Source: Rhynchospora pubera (Eukaryota > Streptophyta > Magnoliopsida > Poales > Cyperaceae). From it: a stretch of DNA of 64,000 bases. The notes below the pieces were generated by a model. It made no database searches and was not told where the DNA came from. It saw only the letters and a list, made by a program, of their open reading frames with translations. The stretch covers positions 60,059,840-60,123,839 of the forward strand of contig CM051461.1 of NCBI GenBank assembly GCA_028095005.1, written 5' to 3'. Both the position numbers and the translations under genes were made by a program. Shown one piece after another: positions 43,892 to 55,935 of the stretch (position 1 is the first letter of the stretch; each line of letters starts with the position of its first letter).

Positions 43892-45794
43892 TAGGGCTGT
43901 CAATGAAACCCGTTTACCCGTTTACCCAACCCGTACCGTACCGTATAAGACGGGTATGGGTAAAGTTTTATTTTCGTTAAGTTAACGGGTACGGGTACGG
44001 GTAAGGAAATTTTTTCGCTAATTTAACGGGTACGGGTACGGGTAAAAGTTTTTTCGTACCGTTTTCATAACGGGTAATTGCCACAATTAAAAAGATACAA
44101 TTACACTATGTTGCACAGGTACGGGTACGAGTACCGTACCCGGTACGGTACGGGTACGGCGGTACGAAAATTTTAAAAAGTCACCGGTACGGGTACGGCG
44201 ATATATACATATATAATTATATATATTTTTTATATAATGAAAATAGCATGGTATAAACTTGCATGATATTCTGCAGTCATGAGCTAGAGTTACATGATTA
44301 CATCTCAATACTCATGGTATAAACAGTGCAACTACATCTGTACCGCTTTTTCATTAAAGAAATGCAAAACCAAGAACATCAAATACAACACAAAATTTTC
44401 CAGGGCATAAATAATACAGCTGCATTAACCCTGACAGTTTGCATTTTGCAACAATAAAAGTTGCCATAAGTTCACTACTAAAGTGAAAAGTGAAAACAAT
44501 AATACAACTAACATTAAATGTTCTTACTTCTTACCAGTTACCAGTAATTGGATTATAAAACGACAGAAATAATTCAAAACAAGAATCCTTCATTACAACT
44601 ACAGTAAAGAGGTACTAGATACAAATTCCACCAGATCCTAATGCGTGGTACCTAAGTAAAATAGCAAACATAATTATGCATTCAATTTTTTTTTTAAAAG
44701 TAGCAGTGCTACCGGTTTCATTAGAGAAACAAATTTACAACCCATTCCAATTCAACACACCTAATTGAAATTTTAAAAGTTAAAGCAAAAGATGATACAA
44801 ATACCATGAAGGGAGACAACAGTACCATTTTATTATTAAATTGCAATTTCAATTAATAAGCTTGTGTTGAGTGTCAATTTCAGTAAAAAGGGCAAAGAGA
44901 ATAAAGAAGAAATAGAAAGGGATAGTAGTATAGTACTAGTATACCAGATGAACCAGTCGAGTGTCAAGTCTTACTTCCTCCTCAACAAGCTTGTTTGGCG
45001 GGAGTCGTCAAGAAAAAGAGAGAAAGGAGGGGATAAGTCAGCGAGAGGTTGGCACTCGGCGGGGCTAGGTCGGCGTCGTCGCCGCCAATAAGGACAGAGA
45101 AATGAGAAGAAATACGTAGATAGAAATGGGACTGAGAAGTGAGAAGTGAGAACTAAGAGAAGCAAGACAGGATTGTTACGGCTAGGGTTTTCCTAAGGTT
45201 AATCTCTCTAAAAACGTACCGCAGCATATATTTTGACCGAACCGAAGACGTACCCACACGTACCGGCGACCGTACCGGACAATAAAATATATTAAATTAA
45301 TCTGGTACGCCACGTGGCGTACCCGGTACGTACCCGTACCGGGCGCGTACCCGTACCCAAAACGTACCCGGTACCGGTACTCCTGCATATATGAAGTACC
45401 GGGGTAACATAGCAATTACATGATACATATGGCATCTTATATTGCATGATTGGTAAAAAAATATTGCTAGATTTTATTTAAAATTTATAATTATTTCCAT
45501 TCAGTGTACGAAAAAATAAAAAAGCATAAACCTAAAATATTCGCCACCATTGTTGCACTTTATTAATATACTTATTGATATAATTTATTTATACATAGTG
45601 TACAAATTTTATTATTATTATATTTATTTTTTACCGTTACCGTACCCGTACCGTTAATTCTTAACGGGTACGGGTAAGGTACGGGTAAAGTTATTTTTAA
45701 CGGGTACGGGTAGGGTACGGGTAAAGAAAATTTTAACGGGTACGGTAATGAAAATACCTTCTACCGTACCGTACCGTACCCATTGACAGCCCTA
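43892..45794. mobile_element. Non-autonomous hAT element, 1903 bp, ACGGGTACGGGT motifs
   Basis: The ends tagggctgtcaatg and cattgacagccctatare inverted repeats, with a perfect 8-base duplication tcgctatc (43884-43891 and 45795-45802). Subterminal regions of about 300 bases on each side are packed with acgggtacgggta and its complement. The middle (44250-45200) is ordinary AT-rich DNA plus a GC-richer minus-strand leader-like patch with a telo-box (aaaaccctagccg near 45190), but no transposase frame. It sits inside a LINE relic. Confidence 0.92.
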
Positions 45795-45802
45795 TCGCTA
45801 TC

Positions 45803-45836
45803 TGGTTTATCCAAAATAAATAAATAAATAAAATAA
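45803..45836 (+). pseudogene. 3' tail of the LINE beyond the hAT insertion
   Basis: tggtttatccaaaataaata followed by an aaat-rich tail continues the LINE sequence that stops at 43891. Confidence 0.6.
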
Positions 45837-45839
45837 ACG

Positions 45840-48590
45840 ATTATCTCGAATCTCAACTGCTGGTCTTTAAATTTGCTGCTTTGGGATGTGTTTCAAAGGA
45901 AACATATCACACCATATATTCAAGGTTCACTACAGCAGCCGCATCTTATGCTGGCAAATCGCGTTGATTGAGTAGATAATACAAATATTCAGACTCACTT
46001 GAAATTGTGTATTAAATTTAAATTAATGTTACTAGGTTCCAAACTTTCTTTAATTGTTATATCAAATTTCCTAAATTGATCACTGCTAGTTCTTTTTTGT
46101 TTAAAATATTTTATTGCAGCAACACAAAACCATAATATTACTTTGAAATTTGTAACAAGATGCTGTACTATTTCATATACATACTAATAAATAATAACAA
46201 CTGTGTAAGAATGTAAATAAATAATGCAAGTAATCTGAATAGCAAATATGCGTTTACCAAGTTTATTTGAGAAAGCATTTTATATCGTAATTTTTTTAAC
46301 AAGCATATATAAAGACAATTTATATTTAACAATATATATTTCAGACAATGCTGTGCCAGATTTCAGAGAAATTAATATTTCGAAATAATAATTAATTTTT
46401 ATTTTCAAAAATTGTAAGGCACTAATGGTCGGCGTGGTCATACTTTTTTATTTAAAAATACTAATTATTATTTGGAAAATAATAACTGTTTTTGAAATAT
46501 AAAACATTTCAAAAATAGTAAACACTACTCTCATTGGTATTGCTAGAAAAAAATATATTTTTAAAAATAATTATTATTTTTTCAAAAATAATAAGCACCA
46601 CTAGGACTAGTGCTGGTAGAAAATTCAATTTTGTTTTTCCAAACTTACATGAACTAGTGGTGGCTTCGCGCGTTGCGCGACCTATTTTTACCGCGTATAG
46701 CTATTGTAAACTTGTCTTAGTAAAATTTGTTATATAAGATAATTGTGTCTGAAAAAAATAAATTAAGATTCAATTAGAAGATTAAAAATAGAAAATTTAT
46801 TGCAAGCCTATCATATTTTTAGTAGTTTCCTGAAATACCCTTCTACATAAATTCTATGATAAAATATCTTTTCATATAGTGAATCCTGATTCTACCGGTA
46901 CAAACATAGATTTATGAATTCTGCTATATCAACTAAATAAAGAAATATTGTTATACCAACGGAAGTGCCTGGAGTTTTAATATGAAAATTTGAGATTGTA
47001 TGTTATAGCCTATATAGAGTCATTTCTTGATTCCTGAAAAAAAAATATATTAACCTTATCTTAGTTTCCAATGGTACAACTTATTTGGCAGATGCAAAAG
47101 GAAAGACAATTTTTTGCAAGTGGCACAAACAATTATCAAATAATATTAAACATGGAGCTTGTTTGGAACAACACATAACATCTCACGGAAATAAATTATA
47201 TAAATAAATTTAACCGTATCTTATGGGGCGTTATCATAGAACCATTTAAATATAGATGGTAAGAGGATCATGCACAACTTTTTCTATATCAATTTGAATG
47301 TCAGGTGCTGGAAACAAATCAACATATTCTGCTCGATACTTGTGATGAAAGCATGGCAATAAGATCTAAGTACTTACAGAATAAGAAGGTTGTTTTCGCT
47401 TCTTTCATTTATGCAAGGTACATAAAATAAAAAAATACATCTTGCATCACATATCAACACTTCCCAGCCAGCACACCAATTGAGACTGTTTCAATAGTCT
47501 ATCTATATCTCCACTCCAAGCTCATATTTCAATATTGTAGCACCACACTGAAAGAGGAGATACGGGGAAAAAATGTTCTTTGCAGTAGTAGTCACCATGT
47601 ATCAAAATAAATAAATGAGTATTGAAGAAGCATACTCAAAGAGCACACAACATAACAGTTTCATAAACAGTAAGTTTGAACAACAATAATTTTAAAAACT
47701 TGGTGCTTGGTGAATAAAGTTAATAGTAGGCCTGAACTATCTGAAGAGACATGTGACTATGTGAGGCGAAACATTTCTTGCATAAAATAAAAATTGAATA
47801 GATGCTGAAAATAATGCATCCAAATCTAAATTAGAAAATTGCATAATGTATCTCCTGTAGTTAATTAGCTTTCGCTGTGTAATAGTAGATTGCAGATTCC
47901 AAATTTTTCTTTTTGATATCCCATTCTAGATTATCAGCAACCTAACCTTCCACAGTAAGGTTTTTCTGCACCAAGTCTTTATTAGTCCCTTTAATTTCAA
48001 ACTTAAGTTGATTAATCAGAAAAAATCTGGAAAAATTTTATGTACTCTTCCCGACAAAATCAGGAAAAAAGTTTATGTACCTCTAACTACCCTCCAAATT
48101 TTGTTGTAAGAACTCATTGGCTTCTATTGGCTACTGCCAAGAAGAGTGGCAGTAAACAAAACTTTTGCCCAGCAAAGAGTGGAAGTAGGCATAAAACTCT
48201 AGCAACTTTCTTTCCACCCGTATCCACAGTAGATGCCTTTGTACTCAGAAAAAATAACGCAACAAACTAAAAAGAAATCAAGGCACAACATACCCTGAAA
48301 AAAAAAGAACTTTGCAGCACAGGTAAATGTTGGAGCAACCAACCTGGAAGAAAACGAAAAAAAAAACAATCAGCAATTCACCATAAGATGGAATTCAAAG
48401 TGGATTGTTTTTTTTTTTTCTATAATCTAGAATATATATGGATACATGTCAGGTTTCTGAAGCCACAGACAACAACGGCAATTAGTCTACTATAAAATCA
48501 AAAGATAATTTGAACTTCTCTTGTCCAAATTTAATTAACGAATCAACCATCAAAGACAACTAACCAAAGTAAAATTTACATTTTCTTCTC
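45840..48590. other. Intergenic stretch (first part duplicated), no gene recognised
   Basis: 45840-46280 belongs to duplication II. The remainder is AT-rich with no recognisable coding sequence. cgcgcgttgcgcg near 46668-46680 is an isolated GC-rich palindrome similar to the one near 56978. Confidence 0.45.
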
Positions 48591-48599
48591 TCTACGATT

Positions 48600-49270
48600 G
48601 ATCAAAATTCAAACTTACATCAGGGAATTTGGGCACAATCCATGCTGCCCACGGTGCCTACCTCCTCCCATCAGGTGCTGTAGATAAAGCTTGGTAAAGA
48701 GGATCGACTATCTACAGAGAGAAAAATAAATCAGGTAAAGAAAACTTGATAAACACAAAAACTTGATAAAACTCGATAAAGTTTGGTAAATTTACATTTG
48801 GTCAAATTTCTGAGTGTCTTTGCACAGATGGAAAATGCAAAGCAAATGGATGGCACATATGGCCTCACGGCGTCCCCACGATGCTCTTCGAGTCAGATCT
48901 GATGCGAATGATCTTTGAGGAAGCCCTAATTTCGAGATGATGCAGCGATGAGGTGGCACAATCGGCTGATATGAGCCCGCTCAGCCAAAAGACAGATGGC
49001 TAAATCGAAGGCGCCATGAGAATGACCGAGAAAAAGCGATGCTTGAGATCATAGATGGAGAGGAGAAGTATCAGTATCGGAAGAGAAAAAGAGGATCGGA
49101 AGAGAAGAGAGAGAGAGAGAGAAAGGTACAGAGACGTTACCTCATCGGCGAGGCGGAGTAGCTGGAATGCTCGATTTCAATCAAGGAGAAGCTGCGGAGA
49201 GGAGAGAGCTAAGAGCAGAAGCTTCGAGCGACAGAGAAGAGAGCTAGGGTTTTCAGGCGGTGTATTCGAT
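48600..49270 (-). other. Possible 5' part of a minus-strand transcription unit
   Basis: On the minus strand a telo-box-like aaaaccctagc (about 49239-49249) is followed by a CT-rich leader and a strong donor (gatgag/gtaacg at about 49139). Further left come a second exon-like block between ctctgtag and ggag/gtaggc (about 48715-48660) and an acceptor-like cttccag at about 48343. No block gives a recognisable protein. This may be a non-coding transcript or the leader of a decayed gene. Confidence 0.3.
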
Positions 49271-49299
49271 TATAGGGAGTGTGCACTGAGTTAGATCCG

Positions 49300-50435
49300 C
49301 ATCCAATAAGCGTTGATGGTCCCACATGTCAGTCAGACTGTTCCAACAACTGTTTGCGCACAGTACTTTTGGATCCGGATCTTATTCTGTACATTAATAT
49401 ATGTTTTGATAGGATGGTACTTTATGGATAGACGCGCCAGTGAGAGGTGGCGTCACGGCTAGCACGCCACTGACTGGGCACTTTTCCATGTTTATTGTTA
49501 AAATTTATTTTGTATATGTTAATTATTAAATATAAATTTTGTCTGCTGTGTGTTTAAAAAAATATAAATTGCAATCAACCAACTATTTTTTTCCAAATTA
49601 CAATCCAAGCAGTCGGTTTTAAATATTTTGAAAAGAAAAGGAAAATAACATTCTAGAGATCCTGTGCATATTTAGTTAATTACTCACAAAAGAAGTATAT
49701 GCATTTTGATTTTATTAATTAACAGCTAAGAAGAGTCTAACTGTTATTTCTTCCATTTTATGAGTACCCAAGAAATTGGGTCCCATCATAATTATTTTTT
49801 TTCTGGTTTTTATGCAAAGCCTTTTGAGATATGCCTCAAATAACATTCTTGTACTTGATCGATCTGTTTGATATTCATTCAAACGAAAGGATGTACCCTT
49901 TTTAACATCCCAAAAATGAAAGGTTAATTTATTTCCCTCTTTTTTACGTTTTGGTGATGAAATTCTTCTGCTTGGCCAACAATTTTCCATCGAAAACTGC
50001 CGCTACACTGAAAATTGAAAAGATGACAATATTTAAGAATGAAAATGGATCCAATATGAATCGGACAGTGGCCAAATCTATATCCATATCGGTATCCATA
50101 TTCTTTTGTCAAATACTAATACGATTATATTCGAATATGAATACAATCTCAATATTAATTGTCAGATACGAATAAAATACAAATATATTTTTGTCGAATA
50201 TTAATCTCATTTTGCTCGATCATTTTTTATTTATAAACAAAGATATTAAAAAAAAATAAGCAACTTATGTTTTTAATTGATAATTGTCCAATCAATTCTT
50301 GCATTTTCTTTCTTTTATATTTTATATAGTATCTCAACTACTAAATAAGAAATTAATTAAGAATGTAAATATATGGTAAGAAATAACCTAATACATCTAT
50401 ATAGTGGATGGATAAAATACATTCTGATGTACGAA
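49300..50435. other. Intergenic sequence, nothing recognised
   Basis: The minus-strand frame at 49715-49990 has no family resemblance. The 50040-50210 stretch repeats tatccatat/gaatatgaat motifs on both strands, as in subterminal regions of DNA transposons, but ends are not identifiable. Confidence 0.4.
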
Positions 50436-50439
50436 TCGT

Positions 50440-50765
50440 CCCCCATACACTAGAATCATTTTCGAAATCTAAAAATCAAATGATCGATCCGAATCATTCA
50501 AATTGTTCTCTATATTGAAAAACCTTTGGCGACCAAATTTTATATATATTTTTTTATTTTTTTTCTATATATTATAATATTTAAAAAAATACTACAATTG
50601 GAGTATTTCAGACCCTCTAATTTGAAAATATCATAATATATAGCAAAAAGTTTAAAAAAATGTAAAATTTGATCTCAAAGAGTTTTTCAATATGAAGAAC
50701 AACTTGATCGGTTCGAATTAACTGTTTGAATTTTGAATTTCGAAAACAACTCAGATGTACAGAGA
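50440..50765. mobile_element. Foldback MITE, copy 6 (decayed)
   Basis: gatcgatccgaatcattcaa and gcgaccaaattttatat on the left are mirrored by aaaatttgatctcaaag and gatcggttcgaattaac on the right. The centre atactacaattggagtattt matches copy 2 at 18.2 kb. The termini have decayed. Confidence 0.65.
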
Positions 50766-50769
50766 CAAT

Positions 50770-51360
50770 CCATACATGTTAAATTTCTTACATGATCAAG
50801 TACGCTCTCAACATTGCATATCAATGAAGTCTTTACTCGGACAGAATGAGTAATCTTTCTCAAAAGTTGGTTGCAAAGAGAAGATATCTTTTATCCTTTG
50901 GTATACAAATTTTATCAAGTTGGCTTTAAATTTTGCGCTTTGTAAGAGCGAGTATTGAAAGGGTTTTCTTCTATGAAGCTTGTTAAAACTCGTTTAAGAA
51001 ATTGAATGGAATATGACTTTTTGAACGATAATTTGATTATCTATATAGAAAAAAAAAATGTATACAAAGAGGTTTCCAAAGACGCAATTATATAACGATT
51101 TTAAAATATGATGCAGATTGTTAATTGCATTCGAAAAGTAAAAGTAGATTTTACTTTTTTTTTAATATGATTTTTAGTGATAGATAGAGAAGCAAAGATC
51201 GAAAAAGATCATATTTATGAAAAATTGATGTATTTTATAGCAGTACAATTATAGTTTTACTGACCTTTTTTTGTTGATTATCACTTGTTTTATTTTTTTA
51301 TCATTTTTTATTTTTATTATTTTATAAGGAAAAATGGTGCCGAGACTAAAAAAAGTTTGA
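50770..51360. other. Intergenic sequence, nothing recognised
   Basis: AT-rich; no coding or element structure recognised. Confidence 0.5.
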
Positions 51361-52136
51361 ATCCGCCACTTGTTAGAAGTTACAACAAAATATTGCTGAT
51401 AATGAATTATTAGTTTTGTCATTTGTTATTTACCTCAAACAGATGCAGTCATCATGTATTCGTGGAAGGTTAAGCATGATAACGCCTTTCAAGCATAATA
51501 TAAAGAGTGGAACCAACCGAAAATTCATATCTAATTTCGTTGTTTTTTCAGATTATCACCATATATATATTGTAGAGTAATTAAGACAACAAGACATGCA
51601 ATGTGAATAATGTTCAATGGGTTTATAAATGAATATATTGAAAATGAAATAGATATTGGAGGACAATCATTTGTAGAGTCGACACTGCCTCTTGTAAGGA
51701 AACGATTTTGATTTTGATGATATGTGCAATTCTTCCTTTATACCCCAGATGTAGTATACCTTGGAGATGTGATCTGTGCAATTCTTCCTTTTCTGGCTGT
51801 ACCATTTCGATTGCCTACACGGGCTGTCTGGAATTTCAATCGGCGATTTGGGGCTCTGGGCTAAGGATGTGTTAACACAAAACATATCACATATCAAATA
51901 CTCAAGGTTTACTACAGCCGCGCACATCTTATACTGCCAAATCTTGTTGGTCAAGCTCAATTGAAATTGTATATAAATTTAAATTAATTTTATTTGGTTC
52001 CAAAATTCATTATGTTATTATATCAAATAAATATTTTCCATATTATGTATTAGTTTGTTTTCTAAATTGAATATTATTAGTTCCTTTTTTTCTTGCACAT
52101 ATATATATGTTTATTATTGCATTGCGGCATAAACTC

Positions 52137-52236
52137 AAAATCATAATACTACTTTTGAGAATTGTATCAAGATGCTGAAGTATTTCAAAATCATAATACT
52201 ACTTTTGAGAATTGCATCAAGATGCTGAAGTATTTC
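52137..52236. repeat. 50-bp tandem duplication
   Basis: aaaatcataatactactttt ... gatgctgaagtatttc occurs twice at a 50-base period with one difference. It is single in copy A, so it arose after the segmental duplication. Confidence 0.9.
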
Positions 52237-52239
52237 ATA

Positions 52240-52390
52240 GGTTCCGTTTGGATGAGCCTTAAGAATTAGGAAATAAGGAATTAAATTTATTATAAGTAAT
52301 CCAAACTTTTCACAAAATTATACACTTCCCAATATTTCTTTTCTACTTCTTCCCTTATTCCTCTTATTCCCACACCATCCAAACGAAGCC
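52240..52390. mobile_element. Tourist-like MITE, copy 3
   Basis: The ends ggttccgtttggatg and catccaaacgaagcc are flanked by ata duplications (52237-52239, 52391-52393). Copy A of the duplication has tttcatatacat at this place, a single ata without the element. Confidence 0.9.
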
Positions 52391-52405
52391 ATAAATATTA
52401 ATAAG

Positions 52406-52699
52406 TATAAACACAACAGCTTCAGTACCTCAAGAGGACAGAGACGTAGAAGGATAGTATTGCTGAATTAGGCGTTTCTGATTAAAATGTCCCAGGGGCA
52501 TATTAGACAATTTGTAACATTGTTTAGGGGTATTTTAGTCTTGTCTTTGTATTGTGATTAGAGATATATACCTCTCCTTTGGGGATTGTAAAAGACAATT
52601 AGACATAATACATTTTCAGTTAATCCTCTCTTGTCTCTCTTCTTTTTCTATTATCTGGTAAATATATCAGGTCCAAGAACTGGACCAAGAATCTTAACA
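52406..52699 (+). repeat. Copia element 1, 5' LTR
   Basis: 294 bases, from tataaacacaacagc to aagaatcttaaca, identical in length to the 3' LTR with 7 differences by eye. The host duplication ataag lies at 52401-52405. The LTR starts TA and ends CA instead of TG...CA. Confidence 0.92.
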
Positions 52700-52714
52700 T
52701 GGTATCAAAGCCAG
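52700..52714 (+). other. Primer-binding site for initiator tRNA-Met
   Basis: tggtatcaaagccag directly after the 5' LTR matches the tggtatcagagc complement of tRNA-iMet used by plant Copia elements, with one change. Confidence 0.9.
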
Positions 52715-52724
52715 GTTATCGTTG

Positions 52725-54870
52725 TCTTTTTAGGATATGTCACTTTACAAAAGGGTTATCGTTGTCTTCACATACCAACTAATAAGATTTATGTTTCGCG
52801 CCATGTTCGTTTTGATGAGACAAAATTCCCGTTCCAAGAACAATCAAATAAAAAACCTCAACACTGTAATTGTGCCGAGTTATTCTCGGGAGATTTTTCT
52901 TTGCTTTTGTTTTACAAATTCTCAGGACCATCAACGAAGTGTTGAGCAGCCCATATCTAATCCCTCTGCTACAAACTCTCGGCCCATACAAAGCCCACTA
53001 CCTAAGCCTTCTCAATCAGCTGCACCTGCTCATGCATTTGACCCTTCTCATTCGCCTGGAACTGCACACGACACTGCACCACCTACTGTGACTCCAACAC
53101 TTCAACCTATCGATTCAGCTTCCGCCCCAACTCCTACTCCACGTGCGATGTCCTGCACTCAAGTCCAGCCACCTACTGCTCAGCCTTCAAATTTGCAACA
53201 GTGCTCAAATTCTGAACTTGACCAAACTCCTATTTCTGTCTCGATCTCGCAGCCTTCATCAACCAAAACTAATACAAATAAATCAATATCAACACACCCA
53301 ATGATTACAAGAGCAAAAGATAACACTCGAAAACCACGATATTTTCCCAACCATGTTGGATATCTCACTACCTTAGACAAAGAACCAACCACTTTTGCAA
53401 AAGCAAATCCTATTCTCGAATGGCGTGAAGCTATGACATCCGAAATCAATGCTTTGGCTCTAAACAATACTTGGACACTCGTCTCTCATCCTTCCGATTG
53501 CCGCATTATTGGGTGCAAATGGATCTACAAAATTAAAAGGCGATCCGATGAAACCGTTGAGCGTTATAAAGCGCGTTTAGTTGCCAAGGGATATCATCAA
53601 CAAAAAGGAATTGATTACTTCGACATGTTTAGTCCCGTGGTTCGCCCAACCACTATACGAATTATCCTTTCTCTTGCAATCTCGCAGCGATGGATCATTC
53701 GTCAACTTGATGTCAATCATACCTTTCTACATGGGGATCTTAGTGAAAGGGTGTACATGGAACAACCTCCCGATTTCATCGATTCATCACGCCCAAATCA
53801 TGTTCGTCTTCTCTCTAATTCACTCTATGGTCTCAAACAATCTCCCCGTGCTTGGTTTCATAAATTAAGTTCAACTCTTCTTTCGTTTGGCTTTGTTGAG
53901 TCTCAATATGATCCTTCTCTTTTCATCTCAAAATCCTCAAACCATCTCACCCTTCTTTTGGTCTATGTTGATGATATACTTGTGACCGGTTCAAACTCAT
54001 CATTTATCAACGACTTTATACATCATCTTGATTCTCGTTTTTCCCTTAAAGATCTTGGTCCCATTTATTATTTCTTGGGTATAGAAACCTCTGCCATTTC
54101 CAATGGTCTAATCAAAATACATACTGGACATTCTCAACCGTGCCAACATGGTGAATGCGAAACCATCCGCTACTCCCATGGCCACCACACCTTCACTGTC
54201 CAGAAACGATAGTACCCTCTTTGATAACCCACAGCTTTATAGAAGTGTCATTGGCGCTTTGCAATATGCAACATTGACTCGCCCCGACATCTCCTTTGCG
54301 GTAAATCGGGTGTCTCAATTTATGCATCAACCAACCATAAATCATTGGGCTGTCGTGAAGCGAATATTGCGTTACCTTTGTGGTACAATCACTCATGGCC
54401 TCTCCTTTCACTCGGCCTCTACTTTACAAATACATGCGTATTGTGATGCTGATTGGGCCGGGTGTCCCGATGACCGTCGATCTACAACCGGTTTTGCTAT
54501 CTTTCTAGGTGGCAATCTTGTTTCATGGAGTGCGAAGAAACAACCGACTGTGTCTAGGTCGAGCACCGAAGCGGAGTACCGATCACTTGCCATTACATGT
54601 GTTGAGCTCCTTTGGGTTCAATACTTATTGCGTGAGCTTCATGTCGCATTGTCCACCCCTCCTACGCTTTGGTGCGACAATATTGGAGCAACCTTCTTGG
54701 CCTCTAACCCGATGTTCCACGCTCGCACAAAGCATATTGAAATTGATTATCACTTTGTGTGAGAGAAGATATCATCAAAGGAATTATGTGTTCGCTTCAT
54801 CAGCTCCATGGACCAAATTGCGGATGTTCTGACAAAACCACTGTCTTCAGCTCGTTTTACACATGTCAGC
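52725..54870 (+). pseudogene. Copia 1 pol remnant: integrase end, reverse transcriptase, RNase H
   Basis: 52725-52830 gives VVFLGYVTLQKGYRCL and NKIYVSRHVRFDE, the integrase C-terminal end. A frame change leads to a Ser/Pro/Thr-rich linker and reverse transcriptase (53390-54110): EWREAMTSEINAL, GCKWIYKIKR, RYKARLVAKGYHQQKGIDY, LHGDLSERVYMEQPPDF, SLYGLKQSPRAWF and the catalytic VYVDDILVTG. A second frameshift near 54125 precedes RNase H (54148-54762: ATLTRPDISFAVNRVSQF, YCDADWAGCPDDRRSTTGF, SRSSTEAEYRS). A TGA in place of an Arg codon at 54760 cuts off the end (ADVLTKPLSSARF). At least two frameshifts and one stop mean no functional polyprotein is made. Confidence 0.93.
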
Positions 54871-54914
54871 TCCAAGCTAACAGTTGTTAACTCACCTTCG
54901 GCTTGCGGGGAGGG

Positions 54915-55208
54915 TATAAACACAACACCTTCAGTACCTCAAGAGGACAGAGACGTAGAAGGATAGTATTGCTGAATTAGGCGTTTCTGATTAAAATGTC
55001 CCAGGGGCATATTAGACAATTTGTAACATTGTTTAGGGGTATTTTAGTCTTGTCTCTGTATTGTGATTAGAGATATATACCTCTCCTTTGGGGATTGTAA
55101 AAGACAATTAGACATAATACATTTTCAGTTAATCCTCTCTTGTCTCTCTTCTTTTCCTATTATCTAGTAAATATATCAAGTCCAAGAATTGGACCAAGAA
55201 TCTCAACA
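54915..55208 (+). repeat. Copia element 1, 3' LTR
   Basis: 294 bases from tataaacacaacacc to aagaatctcaaca, preceded by a polypurine tract and followed by ataag. Confidence 0.92.
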
Positions 55209-55576
55209 ATAAGTAATAACCACTATGTATGAATGTAAATAAAAATTCTTAAAGTATGCAAGTAATTAATCTGAAATTGCATATTTATGCGTTTACGAAG
55301 TTTCTCGAGAAAGTATTTTCTAACAACCACACAACTATCTCTTCAAATTACAATCCATATACCTATATAACGTCGGATTTCAAAAACTTACTAATTTGTT
55401 CATGTAATAATTCCTAGACAGAGACTCTCTAGTAACGGTAAGTCGGTAACCAAAGAAAAGTAAAACAGTACAGGTCAAAAAAAGCCAAAAGTAAAAGTAA
55501 GAAAGACAAGTCAACAAATTTTGGAGAACAACGTTGCATCTGCCACAGTCCAATCGTGAATCGCATCAGTGTAAAT

Positions 55577-55935
55577 TAGGGCTGTCTAACGCTTATAACG
55601 GCAACGGAATGGCTCATTTCGTTTGCCGTTCCGTTTCAGTAAACGGTATGCTATTTCATTTTTTATTCCGTTTCGTATCAATAATAGGTATGTCATTTCA
55701 TTCCGTTATTCGTTTCGTTTGGACGGAATGGGACGGAACAACGTATATTTACACTAAAAATAGATGTATTTGTCGAAATGGAAGCGAAATGATTCGTTCC
55801 GTTTACCATTCCGTTTCAACAACGGTATGCCCTATTATTTCGTTTACCGTTCCGCTTCTAGAAACGAAATGCAAATTCGTACCGGAACGGAACGAAAAGA
55901 AAAACGACGAAACGGTATATCGTTGACAACCATAA
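55577..55935. mobile_element. hAT MITE rich in GGAACGG/CCGTTCC motifs
   Basis: It begins tagggctgtctaacg and ends cgttgacaaccata. Near-perfect 8-base duplications are gtgtaaat (55569-55576) and gtgtaatt (55936-55943). The interior repeats cgtttccgttccgtttc-type motifs on both strands. It is non-coding. Confidence 0.8.

Larger units (their letters stand above)
42930..46280. repeat. Segmental duplication II, copy A
   Basis: Blocks such as gtgtcatttgttatttacc, aattcatatctaatt, acaagacatgcaatg, gatattggaggccaatcatt and tatcaaatttcctaaattga recur in the same order at 51370-52230 and 55205-55320. Copy A also holds the LINE piece and a hAT element. Confidence 0.8.
52406..55208 (+). mobile_element. 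Copia LTR retrotransposon 1, internally deleted
   Basis: This 2803-bp element is bounded by the 5-base duplication ataag (52401-52405, 55209-55213). It has two 294-bp LTRs, a primer-binding site at 52700, and a polypurine tract gcggggaggg at 54905-54914. Internal sequence covers only the end of integrase, reverse transcriptase and RNase H. Gag, protease and most of integrase are deleted. It is therefore non-autonomous. Confidence 0.93.
51370..55320. repeat. Segmental duplication II, copy B
   Basis: 51370-52236 and 55205-55320 correspond to copy A (42930-46280). Between them lie a MITE and the Copia element, neither of which has a counterpart in copy A. The LINE part is mostly missing here: it departs from copy A at about 51825. 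Confidence 0.8.

Noticed and set aside
44864..45165. Frames on both strands inside the 1.9-kb hAT element as a remnant transposase
   Set aside because: Neither shows the hAT dimerisation region or any conserved transposase motif.
46660..46690. GC-rich cgcgcgttgcgcg patches here and near 56978 as Helitron ends
   Set aside because: No TC start, CTRR end or flanking A-T target could be paired with them.
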